Source: Paramagnetospirillum kuznetsovii (GTDB lineage Bacteria; Pseudomonadota; Alphaproteobacteria; Rhodospirillales; Magnetospirillaceae). From it: a stretch of DNA of 64,000 bases. The position numbers and the translations under genes are program-made. How positions within the stretch are numbered: the first letter of the stretch is position 1; each line of letters starts with the position of its first letter. The notes beneath the pieces were generated by a model. It had not been told where the DNA came from and made no database searches. It saw nothing but the letters and a program-made list of their open reading frames with translations. The DNA lies in assembly GCF_003284725.1 (NCBI RefSeq), contig NZ_PGTO01000018.1:1-64000 (forward strand), written 5' to 3'. Of the stretch, positions 18,442 to 27,560 are shown piece after piece.

Positions 18442-18785
18442 CACTCCACCTCCAATTCCTTGATGCGCATCTCCTCGCCCGAGGTGACGGCCAGCTTGGC
18501 GCCGCCGCATTTGGGGCAAAGATCGACGCGGGACGTGACTGGGACGTTCTCCGAGCAATCCATGCACCACGCTGCGCCCGGAACCCGGATGATTTCAAGC
18601 CTGGCGTCGGCGGTCAGCGGATTGCCCGCCGCCACGGCGCCGAAGCAGAACTCCATGCTTTCCGGCACCACCGTGGACAGCTCGCCGATTTCCAGCCACA
18701 CCGTCTTGACGCGGGTGAAGCCGTGGGCGGCGGCCTGATCCTCCAGAATGCGGACGACCCCTTCGGTCAGGCTCATCTCATGCAT
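18441..18785 (-). CDS. hypA: Hydrogenase nickel-insertion protein HypA
   Basis: 114-residue metallochaperone. MHEMSLTEG is the invariant N-terminus, with His2 as nickel ligand. A structural zinc site is formed by the two pairs CMDC and CPKC. It overlaps the end of hupK by eight bases and the start of hypB by one. An in-frame ATG two codons upstream exists, but the family always begins MHE. Confidence 0.96.
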   Translation of the reverse strand: MHEMSLTEGVVRILEDQAAAHGFTRVKTVWLEIGELSTVVPESMEFCFGAVAAGNPLTADARLEIIRVPGAAWCMDCSENVPVTSRVDLCPKCGGAKLAVTSGEEMRIKELEVE

Positions 18786-19947
18786 GGTCATGGACCTCGA
18801 TGGTGCAGGCGACGCAGGGGTCCAGGGCGGCGGCCAGCAGACGGGCGCGCCGGACCAGATCGGGGCCGGCCGCAGCCCCCCGTATTCCCTGGGCGAAGGC
18901 TCCGTCGGGGTGAAAGTTCCACTCGGTCGGGGCCAAGATTTGATAGCGGCGCACCACGCCCTCCTGCAATTCCACCCGATGGGCCAAAAGGCCGCGTGCC
19001 GCGTCGACCATGCCCAAGCCGACACCCGTTCCATCCATGACGCCGGGGATGAACGGCTCGTCGCACAAATCCTGCACCAGTTCCTCCACCTCCCGCAATG
19101 CCGCCGCCACATCCACCAGACGGGCGGCGAAGCGCGGCAACAGGCCGGAGCCATGTTCCGCCATCAAGGCATTGACCAGGGGATGGCCGTGGTGGCGCGA
19201 CAGCGGCGTGGTTTCCAGGGCGATGCCGCCGTGGTCGGGGCGGGCGACATAATCGCCGCTCTGGTCGTCTTCCAGTCGTTCGGCGAGATCTCGCGGGCCG
19301 GTGGCGGACATGAAGTGAACCGGGGTGGCGCCGAATCCGCCAAGGCCTTCGGCCTCGATCCGCCGCAGCAGGCGGGCGGCGACGCAATCGCCCTGGGCGA
19401 ACCAGCGGCGAAAATCGTCCAGGCCGTCATCCCAGTCGTCGAGATCGCCGAACAGCCGCGCGACCAGATCGGCCAGCAGGCGCGACTGCTCCAGCACGGC
19501 GCCGTGATCGACCACCAGCCGTCCGCCGCCGGGGCGCGCCCAATCGCCATCGGGATAGAGGGCGCGCTTGGCGGCCCCGACCATGGGACGCAACGGCTTG
19601 ACCGCCTCCAACCGTGGCGTCTCGTCCAGCAAGGCGGGCCAGTCGCGCAGGATGGACTGGGCATGTTCGCTCAGGCATTCCACCAGCAACAGATACCGCC
19701 TCGCCATGCGCTGCGAGGCGGTGGCCGACAGTCCGGCGGCTTGTTCCAGGGCGGCGGCGCCCGCCAGCGCTTGGGCGGTGCCGCACAGCGCGAACAGGGT
19801 GGGCAGCAGGGCGATGACTTGGTTCGGGCCGCGTCCGGCGAGCAGGCGCGAGGCCTGGACCAGGCGGCCGGATCGCATGGCGACATGGGCGACTTGGCCC
19901 TGTCTCACCTCAAGCGACACGGAAATTCCGGTATCGGGAAACGCCAT
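18778..19947 (-). CDS. hupK: HupK/HoxV-type hydrogenase assembly scaffold
   Basis: 389-residue relative of hydrogenase large subunits thought to act as a transient scaffold for the Fe(CN)2CO unit. The C-terminus has [15 protein letters not shown], echoing the large-subunit DPCxxCxxH. The N-terminal CxxC of true large subunits is reduced to one Cys (LFALCGTAQ), so it cannot bind NiFe normally. APTEWNFHPDGAFAQG resembles the large-subunit APTTWNFxPRD motif. It overlaps hupF and hypA. Confidence 0.88.
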   Translation of the reverse strand: MAFPDTGISVSLEVRQGQVAHVAMRSGRLVQASRLLAGRGPNQVIALLPTLFALCGTAQALAGAAALEQAAGLSATASQRMARRYLLLVECLSEHAQSILRDWPALLDETPRLEAVKPLRPMVGAAKRALYPDGDWARPGGGRLVVDHGAVLEQSRLLADLVARLFGDLDDWDDGLDDFRRWFAQGDCVAARLLRRIEAEGLGGFGATPVHFMSATGPRDLAERLEDDQSGDYVARPDHGGIALETTPLSRHHGHPLVNALMAEHGSGLLPRFAARLVDVAAALREVEELVQDLCDEPFIPGVMDGTGVGLGMVDAARGLLAHRVELQEGVVRRYQILAPTEWNFHPDGAFAQGIRGAAAGPDLVRRARLLAAALDPCVACTIEVHDHA

Positions 19948-20180
19948 CAGGCCTGACCGCTATCCAGCACCTCGGCCAGATAGGCCAGGGCTTCGGCGGC
20001 CAGTTCGGGAGCCAGCTTCTCGGCGGCGAAATTGCCGCCGACGCCCAGGATGACGTAATCGCCCACCGCTACCTCGTCTTCCAGCAGCATCAGGCTGGTG
20101 GTTCGGGTGGTGCCGAACGCCTCGACGGTGGCCATTCCGTTGGCCATGGAGACGATGCGCGACGGGACGGCCATGCACAT
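19947..20180 (-). CDS. hupF: HupF/HypC-family hydrogenase chaperone
   Basis: 77-residue second HypC-family chaperone with the MCMAVPS N-terminus and VGDYVILGVGGNFAAEKL core. Its position between the maturation protease and hupK fits HupF/HoxL, which in other bacteria works with HupK/HoxV on the structural hydrogenase. It lacks the long C-terminal extension of some HupF proteins. Its stop overlaps the hupK start. Confidence 0.88.
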   Translation of the reverse strand: MCMAVPSRIVSMANGMATVEAFGTTRTTSLMLLEDEVAVGDYVILGVGGNFAAEKLAPELAAEALAYLAEVLDSGQA

Positions 20181-20239
20181 GTCAGTTCTCCACCAAACGG
20201 GTCTCCGACCCGCGCCGGATGAAACACCGCGGTTTCATC

Positions 20240-20722
20240 CTAGGCGGCCTTCGGGCGGACCGACAGGCCCAGTGTCTTCAACTCGGCGACAATCATGTCG
20301 ACCACCTGGGGCAGGATGGCGGCGATGCCGGGCGACAGTTCCATGGCGGTGGCGAAGGATTGGGGCTCGATGCCGAACAACACGATGTTGGCGGGCATCA
20401 GGCCGTGGAAATTCAGCGCCGCCAGCATGTCGGAAATGCCTACCTGATGGGGCGAGATCTTGGTCTTGAAGAAGGCCGGAATCTGGTCGCCCGACAATCG
20501 GGTGATGGTGCCGGGGTCTTTCTTGGCCCGCATGGCGTCGGCGATCAGCAGATGATCGGCGCCCGAGACCTGATCCAGGCAATCCATGCCCGAGGTGCCG
20601 CCGTCGATGACCTCGACCTCCTCGGGCAGGTCGTAACGGGCCAGCAACTCGTTGACGGCGTAGACGCCCACACCCTCATCGGTCAGCAGGATGTTGCCGA
20701 CGCCCAGAATCACAACGCGCAT
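20240..20722 (-). CDS. hybD: Hydrogenase maturation endopeptidase (HybD/HupD)
   Basis: 160-residue M52-family protease that removes the C-terminal extension of the large subunit after nickel insertion. Nickel-binding acidic/His residues are seen in GNILLTDEGVGVYAV (Glu), DGGTSGMDCLD (Asp) and ISPHQVGISDML (His). The large subunit it should cut, HybC, is immediately upstream and has the needed extension after DPCLACAVH. Confidence 0.95.
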   Translation of the reverse strand: MRVVILGVGNILLTDEGVGVYAVNELLARYDLPEEVEVIDGGTSGMDCLDQVSGADHLLIADAMRAKKDPGTITRLSGDQIPAFFKTKISPHQVGISDMLAALNFHGLMPANIVLFGIEPQSFATAMELSPGIAAILPQVVDMIVAELKTLGLSVRPKAA

Positions 20723-20738
20723 AAAAACCTCACTGATG

Positions 20739-20766
20739 TTCCCTCTCCCGCAAGCGGGAGAGGGAA
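20739..20766. other. Perfect intercistronic hairpin between hybC and hybD
   Basis: TTCCCTCTCCCG pairs perfectly with CGGGAGAGGGAA across a CAAG loop. No T-tract follows on the transcribed strand. It may protect the hybOABC message from 3' decay or dampen read-through into maturation genes. Confidence 0.7.
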
Positions 20767-20775
20767 ACTCTACAC

Positions 20776-22479
20776 TTACAGCGCCTTGACCTGAACGACT
20801 TCCTTGTTGTCCTCGACCACATGCACGGCGCAGGCGAGGCAGGGGTCGAAGGAGTGGATGGTCCGCAGGACTTCCAGCGGCTGCTCGGCATCGGCGATGG
20901 GGTTGTCCATCAGCGAGGCCTCGTAGGGGCCAATCTTGTCGTTCTCGTCGCGGGGACCGGCGTTCCAGGTGGAGGGAACGACGCACTGGTAATTGGCGAT
21001 CTTGCCGTCGCGGATCACCGTCCAATGGGACAACAGGCCGCGCGGCGCCTCGTGGAAGCCATAGCCCATGATCTCGCCCTTGGGGAAGGTGGGCTTGTTG
21101 AAGCTGGTGGTGTCGCCCTTGGCGATATTGTCGATCAGGGCCTGCCAGTTCTGGGTCATGACTTCCTGCATGACACCGGCGCGCACGGCGCGGGCGGCAT
21201 GACGGCCGATGGTGGAGTGCAGCGCCGCCAGCGGAATCTTGGAGCCCAGCAGCGAGGACGCGGTATCCAGCACCTTGGTGGCGTAGGTGATGGTCGGCTG
21301 GTGGCCCGCGGCGATGCCGCACAGCACATTGGCCAGCGGACCCACCTGGGCACGTTCGCCGTAGAAGGTCGGCGCCTTCAGCCAGGAATACTTGCCGTCG
21401 TCCTGGAAGTCGGTGTAGTTCGGCGTGGTCTCGCCCTTATAGGGATGCAGCGGGCCGGGCTTGGAATAGCTGTACCACGCATGCTTGACGCTTTCCTCGA
21501 CGCCGTCGCGCAGGAAGGCGTCGCCGAAGGCGGTGATGGGCTTGTACTTGCCGATGTCGCCGCCGGGGATATAGCCGCCAGGGGTCAGGAACTGGGTGCC
21601 CTTGGAATCCATGGGGAAGTCGGGGGCCGACAGATAGTTCATGACACCGGCGCCGTACTTGGTCCAGTCGGCGTAGAAGGCGCCGATGGCGGCGATGTCC
21701 ACCAGATAGACCTTGCGGATGAACTCGCCCAGCGCGTCCATGTGCTCCTTCAGCTTCAGCAGGCGCTCGATGGTGAGCACCGACTGGCTGTCGGTGGCGA
21801 TGGGGTTGGAGACGCCGCCGACGGCGACGTTCTGGATGTGCGGGCTCTTGGACCCCAGCAGGGTGACGATCTTGTTGGCGTGACGCTGGGCGTCCAGCGC
21901 CTGGAGATAGTGCGCCACCGCCAGCAGGTTCACTTCCGGCGACAGCTTCATGGCCGGATGGCCCCAATAGCCGTTGGTGAACGGGCCGAGCTGACCGGAA
22001 CCCACGAAGCTCTTCAGCTTCTCCAGGGTCTGGGTCATGACGTGCTTGTTGTTCAGCGGCCAGTCGGACAGGCTTTCCGCCAATTGGGCGGTCTTGATGG
22101 GATCGGCCTTCAACGCGCTGACCACATCCACCCAGTCCAGCGCCGACAGGTGGTAGAAGTGGACGATATGATCATGGATGGCATGGGCCGAGATGATCAT
22201 GTTGCGGATGAACTGCGCGTTCACCGGGATTTCCAGGTTCAGCGCGTTTTCCACCGCGCGGACCGAGGTGATGGCATGCACGGTGGTGCAGACGCCGCAG
22301 ATGCGCTGGGTGATGGCCCAGGCGTCGCGGGGGTCGCGCCCCAGCAGGATCAACTCGACGCCGCGCCACATCTGGCCCGAGGACCAGGCCTTGGTGACCT
22401 TGCCGCCGTCAACTTCGACGTCGACGCGCAGATGGCCTTCAATCCGAGTGATGGGATCGATGGTGATTCTCTTGGACAC
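20776..22479 (-). CDS. hybC: Uptake [NiFe] hydrogenase large subunit HybC
   Basis: 567-residue catalytic subunit carrying the Ni-Fe(CN)2CO site. The ligand motifs are RICGVCT near the N-terminus and DPCLACAVH at the C-terminus. About 16 residues follow the final His, the extension removed by HybD. RIEGHLRVDVEVDGG is the usual N-terminal signature. It has no export signal and is expected to travel with HybO through the Tat system. It starts at a GTG preceded by AAGGAG; the competing frame on the other strand is a shadow. The subunit set (with HybA and HybB) points to a group 1c, Hyb-type enzyme. Confidence 0.97.
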   Translation of the reverse strand: MSKRITIDPITRIEGHLRVDVEVDGGKVTKAWSSGQMWRGVELILLGRDPRDAWAITQRICGVCTTVHAITSVRAVENALNLEIPVNAQFIRNMIISAHAIHDHIVHFYHLSALDWVDVVSALKADPIKTAQLAESLSDWPLNNKHVMTQTLEKLKSFVGSGQLGPFTNGYWGHPAMKLSPEVNLLAVAHYLQALDAQRHANKIVTLLGSKSPHIQNVAVGGVSNPIATDSQSVLTIERLLKLKEHMDALGEFIRKVYLVDIAAIGAFYADWTKYGAGVMNYLSAPDFPMDSKGTQFLTPGGYIPGGDIGKYKPITAFGDAFLRDGVEESVKHAWYSYSKPGPLHPYKGETTPNYTDFQDDGKYSWLKAPTFYGERAQVGPLANVLCGIAAGHQPTITYATKVLDTASSLLGSKIPLAALHSTIGRHAARAVRAGVMQEVMTQNWQALIDNIAKGDTTSFNKPTFPKGEIMGYGFHEAPRGLLSHWTVIRDGKIANYQCVVPSTWNAGPRDENDKIGPYEASLMDNPIADAEQPLEVLRTIHSFDPCLACAVHVVEDNKEVVQVKAL

Positions 22480-22492
22480 TGCTCAGGTCTCC

Positions 22493-23698
22493 TTACTCGG
22501 CGGCCGCGGTGGTGGAGTGGCCGGGTAGAATGGGGAATTTCCGGACGAAGATGATATAGGCCAGCACTTCGATGGCGATCACCCCGATGGTGACCAGCAT
22601 CTCGGGGGCGCTGGGGAAGTAGTGCCAGCCGGGGCCGGTGTCGTAGGCGACCAGGAAGGCGTCGATGCGATACAGCACCGCCCCGGTCAGCATGCTCATG
22701 GACGCCGCCAGCAGCTTGGAGAGCAGCCTGCGGTTCGAGGGCTTGGACAGCACCACGATCGGGTAGATGAACGCCGCCATCTCGATCAGGAACATCACGC
22801 TCTTGATGCCCGAGGTGAAGGCCTTGCCGATGCCGCCGCGCACCATCAGGTCGCCCAGGCGGATGACCACATAGGCGGCCAGGATGCCCATGATGATCTT
22901 GCCGATCTTGGACAGCATGGGCAGATCCTCGGCGATGTCGCGCTTGAAGCCGACGGCGGCCAGGGTGGCCTCCAGGATCACGATGGCGAAGCCCATGCAC
23001 ACGGCGGTCAGCAGGAACAGCAGCGGCAGCAGCGGAGTCTGCCACAGCGGATGGATCTGGTAGCCGAACACCACCAGCAACGATCCCAGCGAGGATTGGT
23101 GCATGGTCGGCAGCAGCACGCCCAGGCCGATGAAGACGAACATGAACTTGTTCAGGGCCTTCTTGGCGCTTTTCATGCCCAGATGTTCGAGGAAGGCGGG
23201 TGAGAACTCGATCCACAGCACCAGGATGTAGCAGCTGATGCAGGCGGCCACTTCGAACATCACCGAGCCGGTCTGGGCATAGCTGGGCGACAGGATGTGC
23301 CAGAAGTTCCAGTAGCGGCCCAGATCGATCAGCACCGACAGGCCGCCCAGCGAATAGCCGAACAGCGAGGCGGTCAGGGCCGGGCGCACCAGATGGTGAT
23401 ATTCGCCCCGGTTCAGGATGTAGGTGACCAGGGCCATGGCATAGCCGCCGCAGGCGAAGCCGGTGGCGATGACCACGTCCCACACCACCCAGATGCCCCA
23501 GGGGTAGCCGTTGTTGATGTTGGTGACGGCGCCCAGGCCATAGATGAAGCGCTGGGCCAGGAAGTACATGGCGATGACGATCAGCAGGCCGAGCACCATG
23601 GTGAACGGGCTGATCAGGCTGCCGCCGATGGCGGAGGCCTTGGCCTTGTTCTTGCGCAGGCGGCTGGCCACTTCGCTGGGGATGGGGTGATTAACCAT
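22493..23698 (-). CDS. hybB: Hydrogenase membrane subunit HybB (NrfD family)
   Basis: 401-residue integral membrane protein of the NrfD/PsrC family with about ten hydrophobic helices. It should pass electrons from HybA to quinone and, in the E. coli Hyd-2 model, couples to proton movement. Visible landmarks are the first helix after ISPFTMVLGLLIVIAMYFLAQRF and the conserved YPWGIWVVWDV region. It overlaps the hybA stop by eight bases and ends 13 bases before hybC. Confidence 0.93.
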   Translation of the reverse strand: MVNHPIPSEVASRLRKNKAKASAIGGSLISPFTMVLGLLIVIAMYFLAQRFIYGLGAVTNINNGYPWGIWVVWDVVIATGFACGGYAMALVTYILNRGEYHHLVRPALTASLFGYSLGGLSVLIDLGRYWNFWHILSPSYAQTGSVMFEVAACISCYILVLWIEFSPAFLEHLGMKSAKKALNKFMFVFIGLGVLLPTMHQSSLGSLLVVFGYQIHPLWQTPLLPLLFLLTAVCMGFAIVILEATLAAVGFKRDIAEDLPMLSKIGKIIMGILAAYVVIRLGDLMVRGGIGKAFTSGIKSVMFLIEMAAFIYPIVVLSKPSNRRLLSKLLAASMSMLTGAVLYRIDAFLVAYDTGPGWHYFPSAPEMLVTIGVIAIEVLAYIIFVRKFPILPGHSTTAAAE

Positions 23699-24713
23699 GA
23701 GTCTTCCCCCCCTCGGGATGATCGAACATGTCGAAATCGTCGTCGTCGTGATGGTCCTTCGACCCCTTCCACGCCGCCGCCACCAGACCGGCCAGGGCGA
23801 CGCCCGGCAGGATCAGGCCGCCATACAGCGTGTGCTGCAAGGTCTCGGAATCGGCGGCATAGGAGCGGTCGGGCAGGCCGACGGGAAGCGCCAGCTTGTC
23901 GAACGGCACGCCGGCCAGATAGCGGACCTGGGTGCCGCCCGCGTCCTTCTGGCCGTAGACATGCTCCACGTATTCGGGGGCGGGCTTTTCATGGTTGTCG
24001 CCGGAATCGACGGTGCGGCGGGGATAAAGCGCCGCCTCGCCGGGCTTGAGCGCCTTGCGGCGTTCGATCTCGGCCGACAGGGCCGGATAGGTGCCGAACA
24101 GGGTGGCGCCGGTGGGGCATTGCTGGGCGCAGGCCGGGATCTTGCCCTCGGCCAGGCGATGCTTGCACAGCTGGCACTTGGCGATCTGCGGCGTCGGGGT
24201 GTCGTACTGGAACTGCGGCACGCCGAACGGGCAGGCGGCGACGCAGTAGCGGCAGCCGATGCAGGCGTCCTTGTTGTAGGTGACGACGCCGTCCTCGGGG
24301 CGCTTTAGCATGGCCGAGACCGGGCAGGCCGAGACGCAGGAGGGATCGACGCAGTGCAGGCACTGGCGCTTGATATGGGCAAAGCCGTTCTCGGCCTTGT
24401 CCTTATTCTCCATGGTGCCGTGCTGATAGACCTTGATGACGGTGTAGGTCTTGCCCGACAGCTCCAGGGGCGTATCCCACAGCTTCTCGCCGATGGTGTC
24501 TTCCAGCGGCAGCTCGTTGGCCTCCTTGCAGCCCGACATGCAGGCCTTGCAGCCGATGCAGAGCGTGGAGTCGTAGAGCAGGCCAATGGCCTTGTCGGGC
24601 ACTTTATTGCTTTCGCGCGCCTCGGCCGGCATGCTCGCCAGGGTGGCGCAGGCGGCTGCTGCCGCCGTGCCGCCCGCCGCGTTGCGCAGGAAGTTGCGTC
24701 TGGTGATGCTCAT
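23691..24713 (-). CDS. hybA: Hydrogenase ferredoxin-type subunit HybA
   Basis: 340-residue periplasmic electron-transfer subunit. A Tat signal (RRNFLRNAAGG) is followed by an Ala-rich stretch. Four [4Fe-4S] cysteine sets are visible: CIGCKACMSGC, CLHCVDPSCVSACP, CIGCRYCVAACP and CQLCKHRLAEGKIPACAQQCP. A single C-terminal hydrophobic helix (about residues 295-315) anchors it, followed by an acidic HHDDDDFD tail. It lies between hybO and hybB as in E. coli hybOABC. Confidence 0.95.
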   Translation of the reverse strand: MSITRRNFLRNAAGGTAAAAACATLASMPAEARESNKVPDKAIGLLYDSTLCIGCKACMSGCKEANELPLEDTIGEKLWDTPLELSGKTYTVIKVYQHGTMENKDKAENGFAHIKRQCLHCVDPSCVSACPVSAMLKRPEDGVVTYNKDACIGCRYCVAACPFGVPQFQYDTPTPQIAKCQLCKHRLAEGKIPACAQQCPTGATLFGTYPALSAEIERRKALKPGEAALYPRRTVDSGDNHEKPAPEYVEHVYGQKDAGGTQVRYLAGVPFDKLALPVGLPDRSYAADSETLQHTLYGGLILPGVALAGLVAAAWKGSKDHHDDDDFDMFDHPEGGKTHG

Positions 24714-24719
24714 GACGGC

Positions 24720-25847
24720 TTACCCCTGCTTGCCGGAGTCCTGGTTGTTCTCGGACTTACCGAGATTGCCGACCAGCTTGGCGCCGGCACCGATGGCCAG
24801 GCCGCCGACGGCCGCCACGGTGGCCAGGGCGCCGATGGACGCGCCGGTACCCTGCTCCTCGACCACGCGGGGATAGCCCACCGGCGGACGCTGGTTCTGC
24901 AGATTGGCCAGGGCGTGGATCGGCTTCTCGAAGCCGATATGCTTTTCCGTGCAGCCGATGCAGGGGTGACCGGTTCCCACCGGCCACGAGCCAGAACCCA
25001 CGTCGTTGAACAGGATGGCCGGGCAGTTGGCGTAGGTCTCGGGGCCCTTGCAGCCCAGCTTGTACAGGCAATAGCCCTTGCGGTGTCCATCATCGCCGAA
25101 TTCCAGGGCGAAGCGACCGGCGTCGAAATGGGCGCGGCGTTCGCAGTTTTCATGGATCAGGCGGGAATAGGCGAATTTCGGCCGCCCCTTGTCGTCCACG
25201 GCGGGCAGCGCGCCGAAGGTCAGGAAGTGGACCACGGTGGACAGGAAGTTATAGGGGTTGGGCGGACAGCCAGGGATGGTGACCACCGGCTTGCCCAGGA
25301 ACTCGCCCACGCCGGTCGCTCCGGTGGGGTTGGGCGGCGTCGACGGCATGCCGCCCCACGAGGCGCAGGAGCCGATGGCGATGACGGCGGCGGCGCCCTC
25401 GGCGCATTCCTTGGTGAGCTGCATGGCGGTCTTGCCGCCCACCTTGCAGTAGATGCCGTTGTCCTTGACCGGAATGGCGCCTTCGACGACCAGGACATAC
25501 TTGCCCCAGTTCTTCTTCATGGCGGCTTCGCGGGCGGCTTCGACCTGATGGCCGGCGGCGGCGAACAGCGTCTCGTGATAATCCAGCGAGATGATCTCCA
25601 TGATCAGCTTCTCGATGGTGGGGTGCTCGGCGCGCAGCATGGACTCGGTGCAGCCGGTGCACTCCTGGAAGTGCAGCCAGATCACGCTGGGGCGTTCCTT
25701 GACCGTGATCGCCTGGGCGATCTGGGCCTCGGCGCCCTTGGGCAGGCCCATGGTCGCGGCCATGGCGGCGCAGAATTTCAGGAAGTCGCGGCGGTCCAGG
25801 TCGAACCGGTTGGCGATCTCGCGGGAAATCTCGGTGTCGTCGTACAT
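24720..25847 (-). CDS. hybO: Uptake [NiFe] hydrogenase small subunit HybO
   Basis: 375-residue Fe-S subunit relaying electrons from the active site. The Tat motif is RRDFLKF near residue 20. The proximal cluster begins ECTGCTE, the standard four-Cys form: the Gly stands where O2-tolerant enzymes have an extra Cys (CTCC). The medial and distal regions include ENCERRAHFDAG, GCKGPETYANCP and HPCIGCTE. A C-terminal hydrophobic segment (GALATVAAVGGLAIGAGAKL) is the membrane anchor. A strong GGTGGGGG ribosome site supports this ATG. It is the first gene of the locus. Confidence 0.97.
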   Translation of the reverse strand: MYDDTEISREIANRFDLDRRDFLKFCAAMAATMGLPKGAEAQIAQAITVKERPSVIWLHFQECTGCTESMLRAEHPTIEKLIMEIISLDYHETLFAAAGHQVEAAREAAMKKNWGKYVLVVEGAIPVKDNGIYCKVGGKTAMQLTKECAEGAAAVIAIGSCASWGGMPSTPPNPTGATGVGEFLGKPVVTIPGCPPNPYNFLSTVVHFLTFGALPAVDDKGRPKFAYSRLIHENCERRAHFDAGRFALEFGDDGHRKGYCLYKLGCKGPETYANCPAILFNDVGSGSWPVGTGHPCIGCTEKHIGFEKPIHALANLQNQRPPVGYPRVVEEQGTGASIGALATVAAVGGLAIGAGAKLVGNLGKSENNQDSGKQG

Positions 25848-26511
25848 TGTCCCCCACCTTGTCTGGCGCGTCGGGCTGAAGACATCCGGGGGATCGAGGA
25901 TACGGCGCCTGTGCGGCCCGCGTCCGGACGTCCCCCTGAACGTCTCGTGATCGGTTGTGGCAGGGAGGGACCGCAAATCCCGTGCCAGTCCTGGCGGGTG
26001 GGTTGGGACGGGTAGGCGGATGCCACCGTTGCAGAGGACGCAATGCTCTCGGAACCACCCTAGAACGCCTCTAGGTCTAAAACGTGACGTCGAATGTCAA
26101 TTAACTATCCGAATATGGAAGCAGACTATCCACTTTTCGAGTCGATATTTCGGCCGCCTCGGGACAGTGACGGCGCCGGGTTCAATGGACCTTGGCACCT
26201 GACCGAAAGCGCCCGTCTCGGCGCCAATACTTACGTATGCAGGCATATGGCCATATGGCTCCGTGGGCTATTGCGAGTCTTTTTGTTGAGGACGATGTTG
26301 AAGAGAAGCCGGGCCACTTAAGAAACCACAAATATATGTTAGTCTCTTCCGAAAGCGCCACTGACGAGATGAATGACATCACCAACGATGTCTTAGTCCA
26401 CCGTCATCGAGGATTATGTTCGCCGATTTCGCGACGTAATCCCGCCGGAAATATCCCGACACTGGCGGAGATATCTGTTCAAGTGATCACCCGTTCCCCT
26501 GGGCGCGCGTG
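25848..26511. other. Intergenic control region upstream of hybO
   Basis: About 660 bases without a convincing gene separate hybO from the truncated AraC gene. The hybO side holds the sigma-54 promoter at 25973-25987. The middle (about 26040-26400) is noticeably more AT-rich than its surroundings, as expected where an enhancer-bound activator and a bending protein act. I found no clear TTG-N5-CAA activator site or perfect FNR box by eye. Confidence 0.6.
25973..25987 (-). promoter_or_regulatory. Sigma-54 (-24/-12) promoter of the hyb operon
   Basis: On the minus strand the sequence reads TGGCAC-GGGAT-TTGC, an exact match to the RpoN consensus with five-base spacing. The transcription start would be near 25960, giving a leader of about 110 bases before hybO. 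This fits the known control of hup/hox operons by NtrC-type HupR/HoxA. Confidence 0.85.
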
Positions 26512-27408
26512 ATGTTGCCGCTGGCCACCGAGTGGGTTCTGCCCAATGGGCTTCGCGCCAGTGATCTGCCGCCCGCTCCCCTGGCCGCCTTCCCGCCGGA
26601 CATCGGGATGGCCGACGTGGGGTTTCATCCCCTGCGCCAGGGAGCGTTCCTTCTCGACATTCGCAGCCATTTCCATGTTCCGGTGACCGTGGAGGCGCGG
26701 GTTCTGGTGGACGAACCCATCCTGGCCATCCGCCTGCCCTCGTCCGGCCGAGCCAGACTCCGCAACGGCCGCAACACGCTGGAGGAATCCCGCGACCACT
26801 GGACCCTGAGCATGACGGTGGATTCGCTCTGTCATATCGACAATCTCCCAGGCGAGACCTATGGGGCGCTGGTCTCCATCATGACGGCCAGCCATCTTCG
26901 CGCGCTGGTGAGCGACCATCGGGCCATCGCGCCGCTACGCCGCTTTCTCGATGGTCGCTGCGAGGAGTTCGACGCTGCCGTCCGAACCTCGGACAGCCTG
27001 CGTCACCTGGCCGAGCGGCTGCGGCGCAATCCCTATCAGGGCGCCATGGCCGATCTGTACCGGGAAGGCCTGCTGCACCAGTTGATGGCGACGGCCCTCG
27101 ACGACCTGGGGGGCGACGTCGAGACCGTGCCGCGAACGGCGTCCCGCGACCAACGGCGGGCCCTGGCCGCCCGGGACATCCTGATGGCCAAGCTGGCATC
27201 GCCCCCGAGCATGGCGGAACTGGCGCGCCAGGTGGGAACGTCCCAGCGCCGCCTGTCCGAAGCCTTCGCCACCGTATTCGGCGCGGCACCGTTCGAGTGT
27301 CTCGTTCGATGGCGGCTGGACCAGGCCCACGCCTTGCTGGTCTCGGGCGAATTGTCGGTGAAGCAGGTGGCTCGGGATCATCGACCATCCTCGACAATTT
27401 CCAGCTGA
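26512..27408 (+). pseudogene. AraC-family regulator, C-terminally truncated
   Basis: 298 visible residues. The N-terminal sensing region resembles OruR/AraC-binding-like domains. The C-terminal HTH begins normally (MAELARQVGTSQRRLSEAFATVFGAAPFECLVRWRLDQAHALL, only partly quoted in families as helix 1-3, then SVKQVARD) and then breaks off into RPSSTISS. The second recognition helix, normally VGYxSxSHFSRAFRRxFG, is missing. Divergent from hybO, it might once have regulated it, but as it stands DNA binding should be impaired. GTG or ATG at 26509/26512 are equivalent starts; no strong ribosome site is seen. Confidence 0.75.
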
Positions 27409-27560
27409 CGCAATACGGCACCTTGCGCGAAGACCGCGTTTTCATGGATTGGCAGATGGCGGTGGGCTGGAACCGTTTCGACCAGAAGCGCGCCATCAAT
27501 TTCCTGGGCCGTGCCGCCCAGGCCAATTACGACGGGCAGCAATATCTGACCGCAGTGCCT
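27377..27560 (+). pseudogene. Unidentified coding fragment in the scar
   Basis: Immediately at the AraC break a plus-strand frame reads ILDNFQLTQYGTLREDRVF and MDWQMAVGWNRFDQKRAINF, with natural-looking composition, for about 60 codons. Beyond about 27560 the same frame is only the shadow of the minus-strand hemerythrin. I do not recognise the family. It looks like the inner part of some other gene joined by recombination. Confidence 0.4.

Noticed and set aside
20821-22554. 577-codon plus-strand frame opposite hybC
   Set aside because: Antisense shadow; hybC on the minus strand carries both NiFe ligand motifs.
26180-26205. Second sigma-54-like site on the plus strand (TTGGCACCTGACCG)
   Set aside because: The TGGCAC half is present but the TTGC half at the right spacing is missing.
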